Assembly: GCA_030374805.1 (NCBI GenBank)
Contig: JARGSG010000198.1
Coordinates: 124,001 to 188,000 of the forward strand
DNA from: Gracilaria gracilis
Lineage: Eukaryota > Rhodophyta > Florideophyceae > Gracilariales > Gracilariaceae
Direction of reading: 5' to 3'
DNA length: 64,000 nucleotides
The position numbers and the translations under genes are program-made. The notes beneath the pieces are model-generated. The model was given only the letters and a program-made list of their open reading frames with translations, was not told where the DNA came from and ran no database searches. Below, piece by piece: positions 33,918-44,584 of the stretch. Numbering within the stretch: the first letter of the stretch is position 1; each line of letters starts with the position of its first letter.

Positions 33918-35212
33918 CCACCCCGCACAACAGTGCGGAAGATGCCAACGTCGGTGCTTCTCCAAAACTTTCAGCCATCGACGTTGACCCAATCGGTGAG
34001 ATGATATACAATGGTTCGCTGAATGGCTGCCCAGTCGCGTTCCACCTGGATCCAGGCGCCTCGCACGCCTTCGTCTCGCTGAATACCGCACGTTCGTGTG
34101 GTCTGCTTCTGGAATCTTCAGACTATCCCTACACCGAACTTGGAAACAACTCTGTCGTGCCGATCCTCTACCAGGCACGAACCTCAATCGCCGTCGAGAA
34201 CAGTGAAGCCCCCGTCTCTGTCTACGTTATAGACATGAATGACAATGAAGATGGACTTCCGCTGGTTACAGTTGGGCGTCAATGGCTCCGTGAAGTACGA
34301 CCGTATGTCGATTGGTCGGCGTACACGCTAACCATCAAGCGCGCAGATGGTTCTCGTATGAAAGTGTTGCCACGTCACCAATCTCCTTCGTCAAAGCCCA
34401 AGACTAACCCCACAGTACCCAGTATCTCGTTCAAGCGTATGCGTCGCCTCGTCAAGAAGCGTGCCTGTGAACTTTTCGCGCTTCGCTTACAACCCAAAAC
34501 GCCGCCTTCCGCGTCCGTTGACTGCCACAACGAGTTGGCCCCCATCGTCGACGAGTTTTCGGACGTCTTCAGGGAAGAGTTACCGTACGAGCTGCCTCCG
34601 CAGCGCGAACACGACTTTGAAATCAACTTACTTCCGGACAAACCTCCCCCTGTTCGCCCGGTTATCAGGCTCTCACATGAAGAGCTGAATATGCTTCGAA
34701 ACACATTGGACGAGCTTCTACAGAAGGGCCTCATCCGCCCGTCTTCCTCTCCGTTCGGAGCCCCAGTCTTCTTCGTCCGCAAGAAGTCCGGACAGCTGCG
34801 CATGGTATGCGACTACCGCGCCCTCAACAGCATCACGATTCCAGACGCCACGCCTCTACCGCTCATCGACGAGGCTTTGGATCAGGTGGCAGGTGCTACA
34901 GTCTTTTCACAGATTGATCTCGTCGGCGCCTACCATCAGATGCGCATAAAAGACGAAGACTGCCACAAAACAGCCATCAGGACCCGCTTTGGCTCTTTCG
35001 AATGGCGTGTGTTGTGCTTCGGCTTATGCAATGCACCAGCAGCCTTCTCCCGCCTCATCGCCTCAGCGCTACGTCACCTCAACGGCCGTTGCCTCGTCCT
35101 CTACATCGACGACATTCTGGTATACACAAGTGTGCATTTGGCGTACGCGAAGTTGAGTTCCTTGGCTTCACCGTTTCGGACAAGGGTGTTTCCACCCAAG
35201 AACGCCTTGTGA
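33863..35212 (+). pseudogene. Protease and RT of element D
   Basis: Protease active-site region HLDPGASHAFVS, with DPG where retropepsins normally have DTG or DSG. RT: SPFGAPVFFVRKKSG, RMVCDYRALN, FSQIDLVGAYHQMRI and the catalytic YIDD (LVLYIDDILVYT) at about 35100. Directly after YIDDILVYT about 30 residues of the expected thumb sequence are absent and the frame is lost, so the next recognisable residues (KCAFGVREVEFLGF) are in another frame. This is an internal deletion. Confidence 0.88.
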
Positions 35213-37350
35213 AGTCAGTTCGTGACTGGCCTACGCCGACTAACCTGAAGCAGGTACAACAGTTTATCGGTCTGGCAAATTTCTACCGCCGTTTCGTCAA
35301 GGGGTATGCCGCCATTCTTCAGCCTCTAACGGATTTGCTCCGCTCACATAGGTTTGAGTGGAAGCCAATGCAGCAATCCGCGTTCGAGGAGATCAAGTCC
35401 GCGCTTACATCAGCCCCCGTTCTCGCGCATGCCGACCCGACGAAGCCCTTCGTTCTGGCCACCGATGCTTCGAAACACGCCGTTGGTGCTACGCTATCGC
35501 AAGACGGGCACCCCATTGCCTTTCTGTCACACCGACTCTCGCCTGCCGAGAGTAACTGGGACACTGGAGATCAAGAACTACTCGCAGTAATGATCGCATT
35601 ACGTGTCTGGGGCCCTTACCTTCGCGGGCGCCACTTCCTACTCCTTACAGACCACGATCCAATCAGATACCTCCAGTCCAAGTCCAAACTCACAGGACGA
35701 CAATGTCGTTGGTTAGATGAAATTCAGGAGCATAGCTTCGACACTCAGCATCTTCCAGGCAAGCGCAACGTTGTCCCTGACGCGTTGAGCCGTAGACCAG
35801 ACCATATCCCACAGCTCCGCTCGCTTACCACGCGACTGCCTGACCTTCGCGCCCGAGTTCGTGCACTCTACGCCTCTGATGAACTGGCTTCCGACATCTT
35901 GTCTTCCCGCTCCTCATCCGACAGCACCCAGTCCGCCTCCCTCCACCGCCTCTCAACAAACTTCGCTGTCTCAGATAATCTGATTTTCTGGACAGGTACT
36001 GGTTCACCGCGACTGTATATTCCCCCTGGCAAAGGACTTCGTGACGAACTCACGCGTCACTTTCATGGAATAGGGCACATTGGCGCAGACAAAACATACT
36101 GCGCTGTCGCTCGAAACGCTTACTGGCCACACATGTACCGCGATATATCTCGCTTCGTACGGAATTGTCGTGATTGCCAGTCTAACAAGGCGCTGAACCA
36201 ACCAACCCAGGGACTCCTGCAGCCACTCCCCATACCACAACGATGCTGGGAGATGGTTACCTTTGATTTCCTCACAGAACTCCCGCACTCCGACAACGGA
36301 TTTGATGCGATCTTAGTCATCGTGGACAAATTGTCGAAGCAGTCCATATTCATCCCTACGACGAAAGCTGCCACTGCTTTAGATACCGCTAACTTATTCG
36401 AACTACATCTCTTCTCGAAACACGGTGTGCCGCACACACTCGTATCCGACCGCGATCCGAAGGTGCGTTCTCGTTTCTGGAAAACTTTGACTGACTTGTT
36501 GAACATTCGGAACAATATCTCAACCACTGATCACCCGCAAACGGATGGGCAGTCTGAGAACCTCATCCGAACTCTGTCGTCTATGCTCCGGTCCTGCATC
36601 CAAGCAGCGCCTTCGTCTTGGGATACCATCTTACCTTCCGTCGAGTTTCAGTATAATTCTTCCCGTCACTCCAGCACCCGCCGCGCCCCGTTCGAGGTGG
36701 CACTGGGTTACATTCCCCACACTCCGGTTACCCGCTCCTTGGAACACTGCAGCGAACGCGCACAGTCCGCCGCCGACTACATTCAACGTCGCGAAGCAAT
36801 GATCAGGTTGGCACGCGACCATCTTGCTAATGCAGTATCCACTCAGAAGTTTTACGCCGATCGCCGTAGACAGCACATTGACTTCTCTGTCGATGACCTC
36901 GTATTACTACGCGCTGAATCTCTCTCTCTTACGCGAAGATCCACTTTACCAAAGAAGTGGCAGCCGCGGTTCATTGGTCCTTTTCGAATTCGCGAACGGT
37001 TGGGACCTGTTACTTATCGCATCGAGCTTCCATCAACCATGCGCCGCGCACACGACGTCTTTCATGTTTCAAAGCTCCGCCGCTTCTACACGTCCGACAA
37101 GGGCCCGTTGGACATTGTCATAGACAGCGATGGATCCATTGAACAAGAGGTCTCCGCTGTCATCGCGCGCAAACACTTTAATCGCCGCGTACACTACCTC
37201 GTACAGTTCGTTGGCGAATCTGAAGACGACGCTGTGTGGTTACCGAGAACCGCGTTGAAAAACTGCAAAGAAGCTCTCAATATCTTCCTATCTACACAGG
37301 CCTCGACGAGGACATCTTCGGCCAAGGAAGGACCGAATGTAACACACTAG
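35130..37350 (+). pseudogene. RT thumb, RNase H, integrase and chromodomain of element D
   Basis: From KCAFGVREVEFLGF the frame is open to the stop in the 3' LTR. RNase H: LATDASKHAVGATL, ELLAVMIALR, LTDHDPIRYL, and the PDALSRR end. Integrase: HIGADKTYCAVARNAYW with CRDCQSNK, VTFDFLTELP, LVSDRDPKVRSRF, and QSENLIRTL with the third acidic residue. A GPFRIRERLGPVTYRI module follows, then a chromodomain-like VHYLVQFVGESEDDAVWL. The last three codons and the stop (VTH, TAG) are read from the LTR. Apart from the RT deletion this half is intact. Confidence 0.9.
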
Positions 37351-37590
37351 TACTACTTTAAGCTTCTCGATACACTGCTGTCTCTATTTAGTCACAACTA
37401 GCATTGCGCGTGACACTACAAGCTACGTCGCGTCGAATCTGTAGTTACACTCCTCCGCGAGCGAGTGTGTTCAGCGCAGTATAAAGACAGCGGTGTGCTC
37501 TGCCTCGTCCTCCTCTCGAGAGACAAGCAGTGGCCACCACCCTTCACCTGTATTCACCTTCGATCTGACATCTCGTCTCTTTGTATTACA
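37338..37590 (+). repeat. 3' LTR of element D
   Basis: Identical by eye to 32239-32491. Provides the pol stop codon at 37348-37350 and is followed by target duplication GAATC. Confidence 0.93.
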
Positions 37591-37632
37591 GAATCCGGTT
37601 CAAAACTCGAGTGACCACATCTGCAAGGAAGA

Positions 37633-38768
37633 TCAACTGTAGTATACGCTTCGAATCTGATTATGTCCCATGGTTCGAGTGCGAAGATTCATCATGTGGC
37701 AGCAAACCGAAATGATGTCGAATCTTCTAGCGGAATCGCCGGGTAATACAGACTGCAACCTTCTGAACGGGAGTTTCAGTGTGCCGACTCCCCATTCTGC
37801 CGTTTGACGCCTAGATGGATACACTGACTGTAAAAGGACATCTATAATATAATGTCCACCACAAATTGGTCTTTGTATGGTGGCACTTCGTTTGCCTTTC
37901 TAATCCGCAGTATCTTTCCGTTAGTTACATTCATGTTGTTACAGAACGCCGTGTCACCCAGAATGCCATACCCTACTGGCGTTTGAGAGTCATCAAGTCG
38001 AGGCCAATACAACCCTGAAACTCCTGCCAGTTTGCTGTCGTGCCATGAACCAGGTTAGTTAACTGCAGCGTGAATTATCTCTCCAAAAAAGTTCCAAACA
38101 AGCAGGTTGGTGACTTCTACATTTTGTGTATAGCCTTCAAAATAGGCATTTTGAACATCGAGGTCATTGTACGAAACACAATCAAACCGTCCTCCATCAG
38201 TCACAGCAAATACCCCTTTCAAGAGTTCCACGGTTTCTGGTTTGGACTTGCGAAGCTGCTGCGCACTTGCTTCGATTTCATCGAAACTGGGCCAAGTGAT
38301 ACGAGCATCTGGAATTTTCCCAGAGGAAAGTAGAATTCTAAGCAGCTGAATTCCGTATGAAAGCCAATCGCTTACTGAAGACGGCACAACACCGAATATA
38401 GGCGACAGCATGTACATCGTATCTCTTGTTCGGATGTACCAAATTGCCATACCTAAAAGATCAACTGTACCAAGGAGAGATTTCCGTCCCTTACTAGATG
38501 TCGTTCGTTTGTACGGTGACCAGTTGGGTACGGTTTGACGAAGGTTTGTGTAATGAGGTAGCAATATATCGAAAAACACTGTTCTACTTACGCTAAAGGC
38601 GGTACAGAAATCATGGTCCGATCCGCAAGAGATAATAACATTCCATGGAGAACTTAATCTGCTGACTACTAAGCGACGGATTCCCGAGCGCTTGAATTTG
38701 GTTGATCTTGTTATGCGCTTCTGGCAGCGTTTTTCGTGGACTAGCGCTACGCTGCAATTCAACTGCAT
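37633..38768 (-). pseudogene. PIF/Harbinger DDE transposase (DDE_Tnp_4 type), broken
   Basis: ATG at 38768. The N-terminal part has a helix-turn-helix-like DLLGMAIWYIRTRDTMYML and VVPSSVSDWL. The catalytic domain shows first Asp in FAVTDGGRF, then NAYFEGYTQNVEVTNLLVWNFFGEIIHAAVN. A TAA interrupts just before PGSWHDSKL; the second Asp is in GILGDTAF, and the Glu is in RQTAEWGVGTLKLPF. A frameshift near 37840 separates the last part. All three catalytic residues are still there, but one nonsense codon and one frameshift make it a pseudogene. It is convergent with the Myb-like gene. Confidence 0.85.
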
Positions 38769-39094
38769 GACAACGGCTTAAACGAAAACGGCAAGAACGT
38801 AACGGTGGAGGTTTTCAGGACGCATGGTTCATTCAACATTGACAAAGACATTGATGGTAGAAAAGCGCAAGACTTACTTGAGGTAGAAAGGGTTAGCAAT
38901 CATTATGAAGTAAAGGAAAAGAGGGACGCATAACTTACACACCAGACCGAAGTATTGTGGTGTAGCAGTTCCTGTGAACCCACTTCATTACGTGAAACTG
39001 ACGTATATGTCCTCAGTCGTTGGCTGCCATTACGCTGCATTTGGTTGGATCAGAAGTACTGGAGTGTAACAGTGCTCAATTCTTGGATGATCCC
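38769..39094 (-). other. Upstream region and terminal inverted repeat of the Harbinger element
   Basis: This is the presumptive promoter side of the transposase, ending in the 17-bp terminal inverted repeat (39078-39094). I see no further gene. Confidence 0.6.
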
Positions 39095-39097
39095 ACT

Positions 39098-39263
39098 GTG
39101 TCAGCCCCATCTCGGTCCTACGCTTTCCATCGCGGCTCATTTAGAGCAGCTGTTTGATCTGGTGAGCTCTTTGCTCCGTTCCACGCACCGCCCGAGGGAT
39201 ACGCGCCAGTGTACGCGTCCGTACACCTGTTCCGCCGCGTTGCTGTCGTGATATTTCACAACA
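39098..39263 (-). repeat. 5' LTR of element E, second part
   Basis: Continues the LTR after the Harbinger and matches 25944-26109 of the other LTR with about four substitutions. Followed by GTCAC (39264-39268), the target duplication of element E. Confidence 0.93.
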
Positions 39264-39268
39264 GTCAC

Positions 39269-41016
39269 TCAGGACGCACGTACTGAATTGTAGAACCTCT
39301 TTTCTTCAAGTTTTTCAGCATATTGATCTACGTTATGAGGTCCTTGACCATGGGTCTTGGGCCTTTCTGCTGAAGAAAGCTTGCCGCGAACGCGCAAAAT
39401 GGTGACGCAGCGGTTCCCAGCCAACCGAGTGACCTGTTGAGAGAGCGAAATGCAGAGGACTCTATCGCATTGAGGGATTCATCTCTTTGCTTCCTTTGCC
39501 TACGATCTATCGGGTACGCCTCCAAGGCCTTCAACTTCTCGTCTCCATGAATCGTGATCGAGTAGTCCTCAAATTGCACAAGATCCAGACCAAAATAAGT
39601 AAACACACTTGGTCCGAGAACAATCGTCCCAAGTTTATACGACTGCTTGATCTTGTCTATGGCGCTCTTAACGACATCACGAGAGCCTGCCAAGAGTAAA
39701 TTATCGGTTATCTTCGTAGCAACGATTGCCACTTCGTTATCAGACTTCTTGTAGAAAAGCTGCGGTACATAGACGAGGTGTAAGAACCCCATTTGACGCA
39801 TGAGTTCATCGCTAACTCTCTGCCACTTTGCCGAAGCGTTGACAAGTCCGTACGAAGCTACGCGTAATAGCCAGTAGTGTCTGTGTCTAGCACGACATTC
39901 TCGCGGTGGAACGACAAAGACGTCACGTAAGGCCTCACCGCTTTGCAGAAACGCACTCTTGAAATCAATCTTCGCCAGGGTCGACTTCCGAATTGTAGTC
40001 ATCGCCAAAAGGATCCTGATGCCCACGGGGGGGCAGGTAGCTGAGTCTGTCTTCAAATTCTCCTTCTCACAGTCTTCATTACCGTGTGGCGCAATCCTCG
40101 CCTTCAGTAGTAGCGATCCATCATCGCATCTCTTTATCTTGTAGAACACATGGCTGGAGATTACATTAGCATCTGGAGGCACATCATCTACGTGGACGCG
40201 ATCCACAGTCTTCACAAAGGCGTCTTCTTCTTTCTGATAGGCGTTCTGAGTCAGAAAGGGTGGTAAGCCATTGGATTGATGTAACATGAACTCCTTAGAT
40301 CCTAATACATCAAAGAATTCTCGCAATGTGTCCTTCTCTACACTCTCTAACTCCTGCCCAGGAGATAGTTCAACTTCATGGGCATGATGGGAGTTATCTC
40401 CCCAGAAGCGCCACTGCTCTTTGCTCAGATCGAGAACTTCTCTCTGACCATCATCATACCGGACAGAGTACTTCTTCGAACGAGCTCCGTAGCGAAGAAC
40501 TTTACCAGGATAGTACTGTTTATCCAACGGCCAGTAGACTTCGATGAGATCTCCAGCAACAGGTTGGCGGCTGTTACCTTGTGTCGCTATGCGCGCACTT
40601 CGCCTTACTCTAGTGAGAGTTCTGGTAGCCTGCTGAGGTGGTATAGTACTCACCTCATTGCCCTGTGTACCTGCCTGTGCTACTAGACTTGTGTCTTCAG
40701 TCGCACTTGACGCTGGTGCGTCTTGGTTAGAGGCAGTATCCACGGGAGTCGTGGTCATTTGCACATTCCCTCCATCTGTGTTCTCACATGGAAAGAAGGT
40801 GGCGTCAAAGTCACCCTCTTCAGATGAACATCCAACCTCGGATGCATCGTAGTCTTCCGCGGTATTTTCTTCATCTTCAGCTGTGACTTCTACCTGATCC
40901 AATGCTGCGGAAACGGAGACGTTCAATTTACCTATCGCATTTTGCACAGGGAATTGCGGGAAATTCGCCAATTTTAGATTGGTATTGATAGAGTGATTGT
41001 CATTAGTTTCGTGCAT
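39269..41016 (-). pseudogene. Tudor-like module and RT of Copia-like element F
   Basis: The first ATG is at 41016 (MHETNDNH). An acidic, low-complexity N-terminus leads to a Tudor/Agenet-like domain (DLIEVYWPLDKQYYPGKVL, then YSVRYDDGQREVLDL). Copia RT follows: SSHVFYKIKRCDDGSLLLKAR, LAKIDFKSAFLQSG with the first catalytic Asp, and a degenerate active site KITDNLLLAG where Copia elements have YVDD, so the second Asp is Asn. A TAG (39330-39328) precedes the last, partly frameshifted stretch INMLKNLKKRGSTIQYV before element E. The gene is dead. In a complete Copia pol the integrase precedes this; it is absent here. Confidence 0.82.
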
Positions 41017-41046
41017 GATTTGATCCTGTGGTGTAAATATTTTCAA

Positions 41047-43508
41047 ACTATTATTGTCAGCATGTGTGGCTTACCGTGCTCCTTTCGTGTCAAGAGTTGC
41101 ACACTTTTACGCACTCTTTCAACATCTTCGCACGGGAAAAGGACGTTCTTCTGAGCTACTCGCAAAACAGAACTCCTTTTTCTCCTCCAGATATCCGTAA
41201 ATGTTTGATACTTTTGCATACTTTGTAAGGTAAGTAGTGATACAACTGGAGTACGAAATCGTTTTAGCTTCAAAATGTTCTCAATTCCAGAAATAAGCAC
41301 TAAAAAAGGCGTAAAAAGGCGGTTTTTGCTACTTGTCTTGCGTATGTATGCGTCGTATTTCTTTCATTTACAGCATTCAATTTATGGTAAAACAGGGTAC
41401 TCCGGTATTACTTTCTTTGTGGTACTAAAGTATGCAAGAAAATATTAAACTTGGGAAGATTCGATAAAGTTAGAAGCGTTCCAATTTTTAGTGTAACGGG
41501 AAAAGGAACATGTTGCACTGTTTGAAAGTCTTTTGAAGAAGTGCATTCTCCATGCACTACAGATATTGACGCTGCAATAGTAACATATGCAATTTCTAAC
41601 GCTTACAGTGGCGTAGTGCAGCAACTGCTACAAAAAACATGTGACATTCAACTTTCCGTTTTTATTTAGAATTTCAAAGAATGCGAATTTCCCGCATCTC
41701 CCAGTGGTTGCGAGCTCATCTGGGGGTTCTGCATGTCTCACCCCTATGAGCAAAACGGGTGTACAGAAAGTGGCCGAATAAAGATCACAAAATGTACAGA
41801 ATTTCCAAAAAGCGAGGGGCCAAAAGAGGTACAGATGTGGGCCCAACAGTGACCCGGAAGATGGCGTTTATGTATGGCCGAGGGAAGACCACATTCGCAT
41901 GACCCAATTACATCCGTGACATGGCCACCTGTAGCACTGTAATGTAGCTGGCCCAAATGGATACGCATGGTGGCCAGGTATGGTATCCGTCCAACCCTTA
42001 AATCGGCAGAAATCCTTAAATCGACAAGGCCCAAAAGGCACTGTATTGACGATTTTTGCCGTTCGGTCCAGAGCATGAAAGTGTTCGGTAGTAAACCTTT
42101 TATTACTCACCAAGAAGCTGGTTTTCGCTACATATTAGAGTGTTGCCGTTAAGAGCAGAACCCTTACTCACCTTGAAACTACTTTTTTGATAAAAGTACC
42201 ACTAGTTACATTCGTAACGTATTAATCCTTGAGCCTAATGCGTAACATAGGTCTGAAATGATAACAACTTAGAAGCATCTGAGAGTAAAACCTATCTGCA
42301 AAATATCTTCTGTTGGCTCTTCTCTTCGGTCCTCACACGCATCTACATTGCAAAATGGTCTTGTATTGAGGCTATATGGGATACCTTCGGATCTCAAAAA
42401 GTGACAAATCTAACAACATTTAGGAAGTCTTGTAGTACCTCTTAGGCTTGTATACTTAAGATACAAAACACTTACAATATCTACTACTCACTAGAAAGTA
42501 AAAGAACCAGTTATTACTAGTGAAAACTTGAGTAGAAGCGGTCAGGAGGCAGTAAGATAACACATGAAATCTGGCGAAGATTGAAACCTGGCAGTTCGGT
42601 GCAAAAAAACTGCATTTTAATTGAATAAAAGGCTGCAAATGCCTTGTGGATTTCGGGAAACGTCGATTTCAGGGTGCTAGAGAGGGGTGATTGTTATGCA
42701 AATCTTACCAGTTCTATTGTAACATGAATACCGATATTCTCAGTAGGTCTAGCTGTTTGTTTTTCTAATAGATTAAGCTTCTAATGGGCAGAAATAGTGG
42801 TTTGGTTCCGGAGATACGGCCTTTCTACAAAAAAGTCCTAAAATTTTGGGCTGCCTTGTCGATTTAAGGTATGGACATATACCTTGGCGTGCGTGGCCGA
42901 CTTTTATGCATGAGATGGCCTACTGTGGTACGCTGGGAAACCTGTCTTAATTATATCCCACATCTGGCCACATTTAGTACAATGGGAGGGAAACGCTTAG
43001 TGCCAGAAACTGATCAAAATGGGTACACCTTTGGACCGACACAATGGCTACTATAGTTCTTCAAGTGGCCGAAATCATTGCCACGGAAATGGCCAAAGTT
43101 AGTGCTTCTGTATCCCTCAAAAAGAACCGAATGTGGCCTCTTAGCGAAGACCAAAATCAGGGCGGGAATGGTCGGAAAGAGGTTCAGATAGATGGCCAGG
43201 AGTAGTTACATTCGGTGGGACGTACATGGTCTACCAGGGGTCGGAAGGGGTTCGTAACCCATCCCGTATTTAGGACGATTTACGGACACTTTGTGCTCCT
43301 TAGAGTACCCTTAAGGCGTCCAAACTTCCCCAAAAAAGTTCAACAAAAACCCACAACGCGTACATAAATTGTACGCGTTGAGACCAAAATGTGGTCTTTT
43401 ATTCAATTGTACCGGAATGGTTCCGAACAAAATTAACGATACCTGGAATCATGTCGCCAATTTTGAAATCATTTGATTACAGAATGACGTCAGATGTTTA
43501 GAGATCCA
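41047..43508. other. Intergenic region without supported genes
   Basis: AT-richer than the neighbours, only short frames. GGCCA/TGGCC words are frequent (for example 41880-42000 and 42900-43100) without forming a repeat I can delimit. Contains a perfect inverted repeat at 43355-43379. Confidence 0.4.
43355..43379. repeat. Perfect 10-bp inverted repeat with adjacent second hairpin
   Basis: AACGCGTACA, a 5-nt spacer TAAAT, then TGTACGCGTT. Immediately after comes a second small hairpin GACCA...TGGTC followed by TTTT. Lies about 130 bp beyond the 3' end of the minus-strand gene at 43509-44549, so it could be part of that gene's end region. Confidence 0.6.
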
Positions 43509-44549
43509 CTACTTGGGCAGCACTCTCCCGGACCTCTTTCCTCGCAAGTGACGCTTTTTACCGGTACCAGTGGTTTTCTTGCCGTCGAGAGCACGTATCG
43601 TATCGCGAAGCACTGTACTGCAATCATCTTCGTCGGAAAGGTCAGAATTGTGTTGAGAGTTTGACACTGCATCCGTATCCTCTTTCTCTGCGAACATTGC
43701 AGATCCTGCAGTGCGAGAAAGTAGCTTGCGTCGCAACGGAGCTCTAGGCTGTTTTTTGCCAACTGAAGTCTGCCTCTTCCTACCCGAATTCACTTTTCCT
43801 TGTTCCTTGCGAGCAGAGAATTGGCGGCCCACTCCGAATTTCTTCTGGACTCGATTGGAACCCTTACCCTGCCTCACCATCGATGTAGTGGCTTCCACTT
43901 CATCAACAGATACTGTAGAGGGGTCATGCTTCGCCTCATTACATTCCGCGTCCCCAGAGACTGGTAACGCCCTTTCCACTGCGTTCTTGTGTCCCTGAGA
44001 TACCTCTACTTCATTAACGTGAGCCGGTGTACGAAGGGCCTGGATTGCATTTTCAATTGAATCGCTGCCTTCCCTAGTCCCATGCGATGTCCTTATCGCG
44101 TCTGTATGAACAATGGTCGGGTTTGCGGGGCCATTGTTTGCTAACTTTGTCTTGCGTTTTCCTGTTTCTTTCACGGCCTTGTTATCTCTTTGAATTGCCT
44201 CTTTTATGAAACCACCGATGACCCACCCCCTCTGAGCTGCTTTCAACACAGAATACGTTTCCATCAGACGGTCCTTGAGATGCAACAGAGGTTTGGCATA
44301 CTCACCCTCAACTGATGAGTACGTACGACTGCCCCGCTTGATGCTCAGGCGTTGGTAGACGAATACACGGATGTCGTCCTTGACGCAATTTGCCATCTCT
44401 GTGTAGATTGGAAAGTCATCCTCCATTTGTTCGAAGGATTGTCCCATCAGCTTCTGATACATGCAGTTGAAGAGCGTTCGGGTCGATACTGCTGCACTTT
44501 TCGCCTCTCCAGGGCTGACGAAACCTTTCAGCTCCTTCTTGAAAGCCAC
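43509..44549 (-). CDS. Unknown basic protein, 5' end missing
   Basis: Open minus-strand frame, 346 codons as far as 44549. There is no ATG at the start; the frame runs on into the breakpoint with element C, so the N-terminus is lost. The first 140 residues look globular and helical (LFNCMYQKLMGQSFEQMEDDFPIY, IRVFVYQRLSIKRG, LLHLKDRLMETYSVLKAAQRGW). The remainder is hydrophilic with many Lys/Arg patches (ETGKRKTKLA, KRHLRGKRSGR) and Ser/Thr, suggesting a nuclear, perhaps DNA- or RNA-associated, protein. I do not recognise the family; a mobile-element accessory protein is possible. Confidence 0.45.
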   Translation of the reverse strand: MAFKKELKGFVSPGEAKSAAVSTRTLFNCMYQKLMGQSFEQMEDDFPIYTEMANCVKDDIRVFVYQRLSIKRGSRTYSSVEGEYAKPLLHLKDRLMETYSVLKAAQRGWVIGGFIKEAIQRDNKAVKETGKRKTKLANNGPANPTIVHTDAIRTSHGTREGSDSIENAIQALRTPAHVNEVEVSQGHKNAVERALPVSGDAECNEAKHDPSTVSVDEVEATTSMVRQGKGSNRVQKKFGVGRQFSARKEQGKVNSGRKRQTSVGKKQPRAPLRRKLLSRTAGSAMFAEKEDTDAVSNSQHNSDLSDEDDCSTVLRDTIRALDGKKTTGTGKKRHLRGKRSGRVLPK

Positions 44550-44584
44550 AGTGGGAATTCTGACAGAGGACCGCCGAGTTTCGG

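Larger units (their letters stand above)
32239..37590 (+). mobile_element. Element D: young Ty3/Gypsy retrotransposon, 5352 bp
   Basis: LTRs of 253 bp (32239-32491 and 37338-37590), TGTAACACAC...GTATTACA, with no difference that I could find. Perfect 5-bp target duplication GAATC (32234-32238 and 37591-37595). Just inside the 5' LTR is TTGGTAGCATCATC (32493 on), a plausible primer-binding site for an initiator-methionine-type tRNA. It encodes gag, protease, RT, RNase H, integrase and a C-terminal chromodomain-like region. Gag and pol carry several frame breaks, and about 30 codons are missing from RT. The identical LTRs with a defective pol suggest recent copying by another element's proteins. 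Confidence 0.95.
31108..39094. mobile_element. PIF/Harbinger DNA transposon with Myb-like and DDE genes, split by element D
   Basis: 17-bp terminal inverted repeats with one mismatch: GGGAGCATCCAAGAATT at 31108 and the complement of GGGATCATCCAAGAATT ending at 39094. The 3-bp target duplication ACT flanks it (31105-31107, 39095-39097), and the empty site is visible in the other LTR of E. It encodes, convergently, a Myb/trihelix-like protein (plus) and a DDE_Tnp_4-type transposase (minus), the two-gene plan of PIF/Harbinger. Without element D and its duplication it is about 2.63 kb. The transposase is broken. Confidence 0.93.
25667..39263 (-). mobile_element. Element E: Ty3/Gypsy retrotransposon with chromodomain, right LTR split by a Harbinger element
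   Basis: LTRs are 443 bp, TGTTG...CAACA: the left one at 25667-26109, the right one at 30831-31107 joined to 39098-39263. The target duplication is GTCAC on both sides. The minus strand carries gag (30742-29612), protease-RT-RNase H (to 27816), integrase (to 26709) and a chromodomain frame (to 26151). The LTRs differ at about four positions, all in the second half. Two in-frame nonsense codons break pol. With the Harbinger (7987 bp) and its 3-bp duplication removed, the right LTR is exactly 443 bp. The inferred element without inserts is 5607 bp. Confidence 0.94.
25083..41016 (-). mobile_element. Element F: Copia-like retrotransposon remnant split by element E
   Basis: Two minus-strand pieces belong together: RT at 41016-39264 and RNase H at 25661-25113. 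Between them sits element E with a perfect 5-bp target duplication (GTCAC at 25662-25666 and 39264-39268). RT followed by RNase H with no integrase in between is the Copia arrangement. A purine-rich tract (complement at 25083-25100) followed by TGTGAATC on the minus strand is a candidate polypurine tract and start of the 3' LTR, which could extend down to about 24930. Gag, protease and integrase of F are not found to the right of 41 kb, so F is truncated or rearranged upstream. Confidence 0.78.
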
